NCBI GenBank assembly: GCA_023333565.1
Contig: JAJKFH010001480.1
Span: forward strand, 62,001-126,000
Direction: 5' to 3'
Origin: Puffinus mauretanicus
Lineage: Eukaryota; Chordata; Aves; Procellariiformes; Procellariidae
Length of the DNA stretch: 64,000 bases
Positions 56,833 through 64,000 of this stretch are shown here, in pieces (position 1 is the first letter of the stretch; each line of letters starts with the position of its first letter). A model generated the notes under the pieces. The model was given only the letters and a program-made list of their open reading frames with translations. It did no database searches and had not been told where the DNA came from. The position numbers and the translations under genes are program-made.

Positions 56833-59800
56833 ACATTTTATAATCTTTGAGGGTGCAGTCTTGAAGTTGCTCATTCAAATACTTTTGGTATCAACACAAG
56901 CTGTGACTACGCACTTCAGGAAGGGGCTTTATACATTTTGCTTTGACTTCTCTCCTGCTACTGCATGACACAAAGTATCAGACTATGAAATGAATTCCTG
57001 GAAATATGTACTGCTGGATTATGTTATTAAGGTGCACACTTACAATAGCTTACAAGAGTGGTAGTGGTGGTCTCCAGGCCATTTAAAAAGGGGCAAAATG
57101 CTTTCTCATTTGTGACTGTACGATGCTGCTCTGCCATTGCATCCGTACTCCTCCTGATCTCTTTTTAGTGGCTGTTTCTTAAAATACTATTAATAGGGAA
57201 CGGTCTTAGACTCTGAGCTGTGGATTCGTTTGTCCCTTTCAAGGTGTGGAAATCTAGTATTTAATCATCAGGCATTGAGATCAGCAACAAAGAGAGGTGC
57301 TTTGCAGACACACCAGTAGACCAGATTCAGCAGACCCAGTTTCTATTATTGGTTCTCTCATTATACAGTACTGAGTGGCCAAGGCCAGACTGGTTTGTGC
57401 CACACCTTCTACATCTTTTACATGAGAAGAATCATTGCAAATATGTTTGATTTAAAAAAAGAGAAACCTGCAATAATGAAATCTACAGATAAAAGCATCA
57501 ATGAACTGGGTATTTTCATAAATGTGGGACCCCCAGTTTCCTGCTGTTGAAAATACTGAAAAATGGCAGGTGTTCCTTCATTGCTCCTTTTGTGCCTTTA
57601 GCCCTATACAATATTACAGACTTGGGGACATTTTCTATCCTCTACCGCTTGTACGCTTGTGAAATGGCCAGCCTCAATCCCACCCAACATTATTGCTCTA
57701 CTCAAAACTATTGACTTACCTTGTGTATGCACAAAAATGATTGAAAAGAGACCAGATGTTTCAAAGTTCTGTCCCAAACTCGGAAAAGAAAATTCTTAAA
57801 TTATTTATGTTTCTAATGTTAAATACTGGGCCAAACTGATCACTGTGCAGCTGTGTGTGGCCAATGGAGCTGCAGTAATCCAGCTTGAATTTGACCTGTT
57901 TAAACTGTCCCATTACATTCAACTGATGATTTTTGTTACTGCCTTTTTATAGAAATGCTTTTAGTCAGTCATTGTGAATCATGTCTGAATACAGCTAAGA
58001 TGGGGTTAACTGGTATTTTTTTTAAGCTTATGGAACATTGCTGGTTTTAATACATTCAGTAGTTGCTGTAAAAATGTTAGGGAAAGACAGGTTTGAACAA
58101 AAATTTTAGATCTGGATCTGTACTCACAGTTCAAACCTACCTCTAATGGCCTGATTTGAAGCATTCCCAGGACTTCAGAGAGTTATAATTCACATCTGTG
58201 TTTCTAACTCCTTCATGCATGATCGTTTGAATGTGCACTTTTGGAACAGGTCCATGTCTAATAGGCTAAATTGTAGTTCCCAAATCAGAAGCCACATGGT
58301 ATTGCTATATAGTTTTTTATTTTTCCTCTTATTACGTAGCTTCAAATAAGGTTCTGTCAGTCCAGCACATTGGATTAATGCAAAATACCAAAGTCTACAC
58401 TTTCTACCCACCTGCTAACGAACTCGCACATTTTGATTTCTACCAGTGATTTAGTAAAGCATTTGCACAATGGCCACAATGGATACTTCTCTGCCAAGTA
58501 ATAATTTATCAGAGCTGGAGCAGATTGGAATTATGCAGGACCCACTAAGCTGTCCTAGTATGGTAAGGGTAGTCAAGGTATAGATGAGATGCTCTTATTT
58601 TTAATATTCATTGAGCCAAGCTAATTTATGTGTCAAGCGCAGGCTGCATTTACTTGGATTTTCTTCTATTTCTCTACTAATTAAAATATTTTAGTTTTAT
58701 GGTAACATATATGAAAGCGTTGACAACGGCACTGCTTATTCCACGTTAATTATGTATTTGTTCAGAGTATGCTGATGAACTGTGTGCATTCCTCATGTTA
58801 AGTTTTCATTTAATGTCAAAGGAAAAGTGGAAATGTAGTAAGTGGATTTGTGCTTTTAATTTTAGATATTTCTTTTTCCTCTAAAACAATCTTGTACATG
58901 ATTCCTCTGTACCATATGCATTCGAAAATCTTTTGTTGGCAAGAAGTTTAAAAAGAAAGTAATACTCGCTTCTCAGAAAAGGATTTTTGAACAAAGCAAA
59001 GCAATTGTGCCATTAATGAGAAAGTTAAATGAAACAAATGACAAGGCAAGCAAGAAAAAAACACAGCATCACACTCAAGGAATGCACCGGCACACAATAG
59101 CTTATGCAATATTCCCCATCTGTCAAAGTCAGTAAATACAGAGTTTTCATTGGAAATATTCATTATAATAGGCCATGGTGCCTATGGCTCAGTAAATGCA
59201 ATCAACAAGCTTTTAGCATTCTTAGTAGTTTTCACCTGTAGGCAACTAAATGAATTTCATCCCAACTGTGAGACCCAACTGATCAGTACTGGGGTAAACC
59301 CCAGTTTTGTAAACCCCAGACCCTGACTGGTTTGAATCCCACTCATTCCTGAAAAAGGTACTTCGGGAATCGGATCTGTCACATCTCTAGAGTAAGTTAC
59401 ACCTTTACAGTTTTGTATGTGTATATGTGTGTGCAGGCATGTATACATGTCTATAAAATCTATACTTCATGGATTTGTGTGTGCTTGTGTGCATATATAT
59501 ACACACTATACATACATATGCATAAAATTACCTTGTTTGGCAAACTATTTTACTGTCATAATCACATAGGGCTTAAGTTTGGTGTGTATCATCGTTTTTC
59601 TAATACAATATTCCAACCATTTTCTTCTGTGTATTTTTTTGAAATGAAGGTCTTCGTGTTTTATTACAATGTTTGGGTTTGTACTCACTTGCATTTGAGA
59701 GGACAGAGCCATTACACTTGCTTTGTTGAGGAATATGGCTCTTTCCAGAGGTCTGCATGGCTTCTGGAAAGAGAAAATAAATGCACTTTTTGGGAGTTCT

Positions 59801-61584
59801 TTTCCTCTAGAAAGCATATGCAAGAAAAAAATTAACTTTCTCTGTGTTTTTTCTCCCAAATGAGAAAGTAATTAACAGCATGTGTTAGGCCGTTCACTAA
59901 AGACTACGATAAATGATTTACTGTTTTCAAGCTAATGAACTGAATGCTTGATCTAAAAAAGGAGAGTGTCTATGATTGTGTTCATCTTCCAGTTATGACC
60001 TTCCAGTTCAAAGATCATCTTAACTCCTGGCTATCTGATCCTGAAATTTGCTGAATGTATTGAAACTCGTTCTCCTAATTCACGTCTCCAGAAGTGCTCA
60101 GCACCTGGCAGTAGTAGGCCTTCAGAAAGCTGTCCAAAGGACGAAAACAGTGATTTTTTTTTTTTTTGCGTGAAACACCAGGAAAGCACGGCTTTGTCAC
60201 TGCAGGTCCACACAAAAGTATATTAAAAAAACCCAAAGCAAAACAAAATCAAAACAGAAATACATAGGCTTAGTTGGGCTTGCCAAGGTAATGTAGTACT
60301 TCAGTACTACAGATTGTATTCTGAGTCAACAGTTAAGCATTGGAAACAAACTGCCGGAGAGCTTTTGGTATCCTTATTGTCATCAGAGGGCTTCTAAAAA
60401 CAGATAAGATACGCACATCTGCCAGGAATGACTAAGTATTTTCAGACTCATATTGGGGCAGGGGATTGAGTAGATGAACTCTTGAGGGACTTATTTTCTC
60501 CGAATCCATATTCAGGTTGTTCTAAATGCAAAAGCTTAGCCTCTGCTAAGGAATCTTACGAGAGTCAAGGGCCGTGACACTTCATTTGCTCTGCACCCGA
60601 AACTCCCACTGAAGCCAATTATTCAATCTAATTTAACAAAGACCACAGCTTCTCTGGCTGTGCAATTGTTGGTAACCATCAACAAACTGATTCATCTACA
60701 ATTGGGCCAAATGTTACAAAATCTGTTTCTGAGTTCTTGTTTGTACCCCCATCATAAGATTACACCAAAATTAAAGCATGCAGTACTTGAACTAACTTCA
60801 AAGGCTGAGCTTGCACTTCTAGCTAGTTCAGCCTTTTTATTGGTTCATGTTTTCCATTTGGCTTCAACATCCTGTTCCTTATTGATGCCCTTCTAGAGTT
60901 TCATTTACAAATATTACGTCCCTGGTTAGTGAGCCATGCTAATTAATACTGTGGTGGAGGCTATGGATTATAGTAATCTCATGCCTCCTGCTTGGAAAAA
61001 CGCTGCAATTTTTCCAGACGTTTACATGTAATGCCGTATTGAACATGGCCAAATTTGTCTTAGGAAAATGTATCCTGAACTCATTTAATCAAAATATATT
61101 TAACTAAGGTTGCTTATGCTGTTATCTATTGCCAGTTTTGTTAATCATGAAGCTCAAAAATTTCAATGCAGTAGAAACCCGAGATCCACAATTTCCTAAT
61201 TAGATTATTTCAAACAAAACAGTAAAGTTAAAACAGGATGGTTTAAGTATACATATTTTTAAAAGTTTATGCCAATAACAAGTTTGTTAAAAAAACACGA
61301 ACAGATGATTTGACTACTTTCTGGAAGCCTCACGCGTCTGACTGTGCCTCACCTTTCAAACCTGGGACCACAATCTGACATGGATTTTAGCTCCACTGGG
61401 GATTTGTAGTCAGAAACTCCCTGACTGCAGGGACTTCAAGTGTTGCCAAAGTTATGATTGTAAAGAAAATCTACCAGGAAATATCAAATAAAAGCTACGG
61501 AGCCTTTACACAACATAGCATTCCTGAGCTGACAGGTTCTTCCAACACCAAAATAAACAAAAGCAATGGCATTTTTTAAGAAGA

Positions 61585-61672
61585 GGAGATATCTTTTATT
61601 AGACCAGGTGATGTAATTGGAAACAACGGACAAGCTTTCAGGCTCACGATTTGTTCACCAGGTCATAAAGAG
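61585..61672 (+). repeat. Old sauropsid interspersed repeat fragment, family unassigned
   Basis: GAGATATCTTTTATTAGACC, then GGACAAGCTTTCAGGCTCAC and TTCACCAGGTCATAAAG resemble a repeat I know from turtle and crocodile sequence (GATATTATCTTTATTAGACC, ACAAGCTTTCGAGCT, TCTTCAGGTCTG). Element type not known to me; may extend further right. Confidence 0.45.
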
Positions 61673-63053
61673 GTCAAGAAATACATAATCTCTGGGGTAC
61701 TTGTTATTTTATTTTTGTTTTTAATTGTGTTCATGAACTCTCTTTTCATAAATGGACACAATTTGGTTGACATGACTGCAGTATGATGATACAAGTCACA
61801 TCAAATCTGAAAAAGACACCCCCCACTCCTTCTAGACTGTCATTTCAGACCCAGAAAGGAAAACTTGCCAACATCTCATAACACTTCCCATGTCATCACC
61901 TCAACATGAATTAAAACAGACTAAAATGAGAGGTTTGGAAACCTGTGAGAAAAGGTCTAAAAACTTGCCGCAGGAAACAATTCCAAAAGTGGCACTTTAC
62001 ATATAACCTGGGCCAGTCTTTTGGTCAGAATGAGCTCTGTATTGCACTGGGTAAATTGAAAAAAGGGCATAGATGTCTCTAGGTTAAATCCTACACCTGC
62101 AAATTTTTAGGCATCGCTCTCTCGGGGTGCAGTCCCTAACCTGAGCAAGGCCCCTTCTCCTCTCCACGCAGCTCAATCCTCTGAGAAGAGCACACCGAGC
62201 CAAAAGCTGCCCAGAGCAAGCATGTTGAACCTAACCAAGGAAGGGGACAAATGTCGAGCCTTGTGGAGAGTGAGTCCGATCTTCAATGTGAAGGAGGCTT
62301 TCCCACTTCACAGCCACTGTTTTACACTCACAGATAAGTTGGTCTGTCATTTCTGTGAGAGAATTAATTCCTTGAACAAAATTAGAGCTCTATGAACAGC
62401 AGCAGTTGGCCACTTTCTGCTTTCCTGGAGGTCAGATGATTACTGGTCAAATCCAGGAAAAATAGAAGCTAACAAAAAGTCTGGTCTAAACCCTATCAAG
62501 GTATGAAGAACACTCCTTGTTTCAATGGCTTTGGACTACTGAAGGGTACTCATGAATCTTCTGCTCAGACTTACTGTAACGCATCCATGATCAAGGAGGA
62601 GAGTACTGGTAAATGTACCAGGTGCCTGCGTGTACAGACTCACCAGGATTGCTGGGCAGGTCATGCAGACATTGTCTGCCATACGATAGTTTCCATACGG
62701 TAGATGATGCTTGCAGCCAGAGAATTTCGCCTTGTGTCACAGCACATCAACCAAACTGTGCTTTGAAAAGGAGTGTGAAAAGCTTGGCCTTTTGTCCTCG
62801 CGTTGTGGTCCTTGCTTTCATTTTCAAAAGGAGAAACTCTGCTCCCATGCTGTTTCTACCCAGGGCACTTTCTGGAGCTGAACCCAGGCTAGGGATGCTT
62901 GTAGCCTACATCTGATGGACTGTGAGTTGCTAAGGTGGGACTGTAGAGACTGAATTACATGTAACAATTTTGTGTGTTGACTGGTTAAACTGTAGATTGG
63001 AATATTTGTCCGTAAAGGTGGTTTAACTCCCCAGGTTCCTGTCTGGAAAAACA

Positions 63054-63172
63054 ATCCACAAATTTTACTTTTTTTTTCCCAATTCTCTCCCCCATCCCAC
63101 TGCGGGGGGGGGGGGAGGGGAGTGAGCGAGCGGCTGTGTGGTGTTTGGCTGCCTGCCGGGTTAAACCACAAC
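63054..63172 (-). mobile_element. Fragment of an avian ERV LTR (5' end)
   Basis: On the minus strand it reads TTGTGGTTTAACCCGGCAGG, CACCACACAGCCGCTCGCTC, then a C run and GTGGGATGGGGGAGAGAATT, the typical opening of a frequent avian LTR family. It stops after about 120 bp with GTAAAATTTGTGGATTG. Different LTR type from the solo LTR at 52932-53668. Truncated; no target duplication seen. Confidence 0.78.
63104..63116 (+). repeat. Poly-G run (13 bases) with following G run
   Basis: GC followed by 13 G, then A and 4 G, inside the LTR fragment. Length uncertain in most sequencing methods. Confidence 0.85.
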
Positions 63173-64000
63173 GAGGAATGAAAAAATTTTCTCAGAGTAA
63201 GGCATCTCTCAGCAAATACAGAGGAGTGAAGGAATAGTATAAAAACATTGTCTTTGATGACTTTATTTCCATTGCAGACAGGTTACATAACATTTAAAAA
63301 CCCAAAAGACAGAAGAATCCTGGCATCATTTTAATGGATTTGAGTAAGGAACAGGGACTGGAAGGAGGTGTTTCAGTGGGTGTGTTTTTGTTTTTTCCTA
63401 AGAAATCAGATTATAATGTAGAACATTTCTGGCAATGAATGATGAAGTTAGACTTGTCTAAGTCAAACTTTTAGGTAAGAATGACATTCATATACTGTAT
63501 TACTTGTTTAAAAATCCAGTTTATCTAAACAAGGTTTTCCTGTTGCTGAAATAAGCTGTGTATCTATTTCAAATAGGCCCTCTGAACCCGGAGGACTTCA
63601 GAGTGAGAACAATTAATACAGAACCACACTCTAGTTCAGAAAAAAAAAGTGGAAAAAAAATTATCATGTGAATATTAATGTCTGAGTTGTGGAACCTGGT
63701 GTGTTTTCTAGTTCTTGGGCCCGAATGCACACATCAGCCATGTCTTGACCACAAGTTGGGAACTTGGGAAATAGCTGAGTCTCTTTTTTATATGAACAAT
63801 ATAGTTCATGATGGTACCAAACACAAAATATACATAATTATATCACTATTTGATGTGTATAAAAATACCACATTCTGTCTCTTTAGAAGTTGAACAAAAC
63901 TTAAGAAATTGCTTTTTTGGAGATTTTTCTATTTCAGAAGCATGCATAAAATCAACAAAGGCTTGTGAAATCCCTGTCTGCTCCATTTATTCTAACTTTT

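Larger units (their letters stand above)
56613..64000. other. Sequence downstream of RGS22
   Basis: 7.4 kb starting with the presumed 3' UTR. I see no further gene. In human the neighbour beyond the 3' end of RGS22 is COX6C, but none of its short exons is recognisable here. Contents seen: TG/TA-rich patch near 59415-59520, a 14-base T run near 60153, an old interspersed repeat (61585-61672) and an LTR fragment (63054-63172). Confidence 0.6.

Noticed and set aside
59413..59835. 140-codon open frame on + downstream of RGS22
   Set aside because: Begins in a TG/TA-rich simple-sequence patch, which yields Tyr/Val/Cys/Ile residues; no recognisable family.
56613..64000. COX6C, expected by synteny with human beyond RGS22
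   Set aside because: None of its short conserved strings could be recognised in any frame; it probably lies outside the window.
1..64000. tRNA, rRNA, snRNA genes or CRISPR arrays
   Set aside because: No cloverleaf with A and B boxes, no snRNA or rRNA strings and no regularly spaced repeats were seen on reading; the genome type also excludes CRISPR. A tRNAscan or Rfam search would settle small RNAs.

Overview
This is vertebrate nuclear DNA, almost certainly from a bird. The evidence is an AT-rich background, single-codon-phase exons separated by kilobase introns, CR1 LINE fragments, and two kinds of endogenous-retrovirus LTR sequence with typical avian ends. There are no bacterial-style operons, rRNAs, CRISPR arrays or compact genes.

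The window is dominated by one gene on the + strand, which I recognise as RGS22 (regulator of G-protein signalling 22). I reconstructed 24 coding exons between 3783 and 56612 by splice-site motifs, reading-phase continuity and recalled resemblance to the human protein. Joined, they give 3858 nt, that is 1285 codons plus a stop, with no frameshift or internal stop, so the gene looks intact. The first exon here corresponds to a point roughly 40 residues into the human protein, so the promoter, start codon and first exon(s) lie to the left of the window. The protein contains four successive RGS-like helical regions (about residues 395-495, 650-770, 840-960 and 995-1125 of the part encoded here), linked by low-complexity, poorly conserved segments.

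Layout: 1-3782 is upstream intron with a CR1 fragment. 3783-18247 holds exons 1-9 (N-terminal part and first RGS-like region). 20134-32496 holds exons 10-13 (second RGS-like region) split by two introns of about 6.0 and 4.3 kb. 33029-35953 holds exons 14-16 (third RGS-like region). 37771-44871 holds exons 17-20 (fourth RGS-like region), including one GC-AG intron. 48667-56612 holds the C-terminal tail exons, with a large intron that contains a GAAAA microsatellite and an intact solo LTR. 56613-64000 is downstream sequence with a candidate poly(A) signal, no further gene I can recognise, an older interspersed repeat and an LTR fragment.

I found no new multi-gene system. The observations most worth a second look are the GC donor after exon 17 with an open reading frame running through it, two in-phase candidate alternative terminal exons, a very compact G-quadruplex motif just upstream of exon 7, a hAT-type element with near-perfect 8-bp target duplications, and a solo LTR with a perfect 5-bp target duplication.
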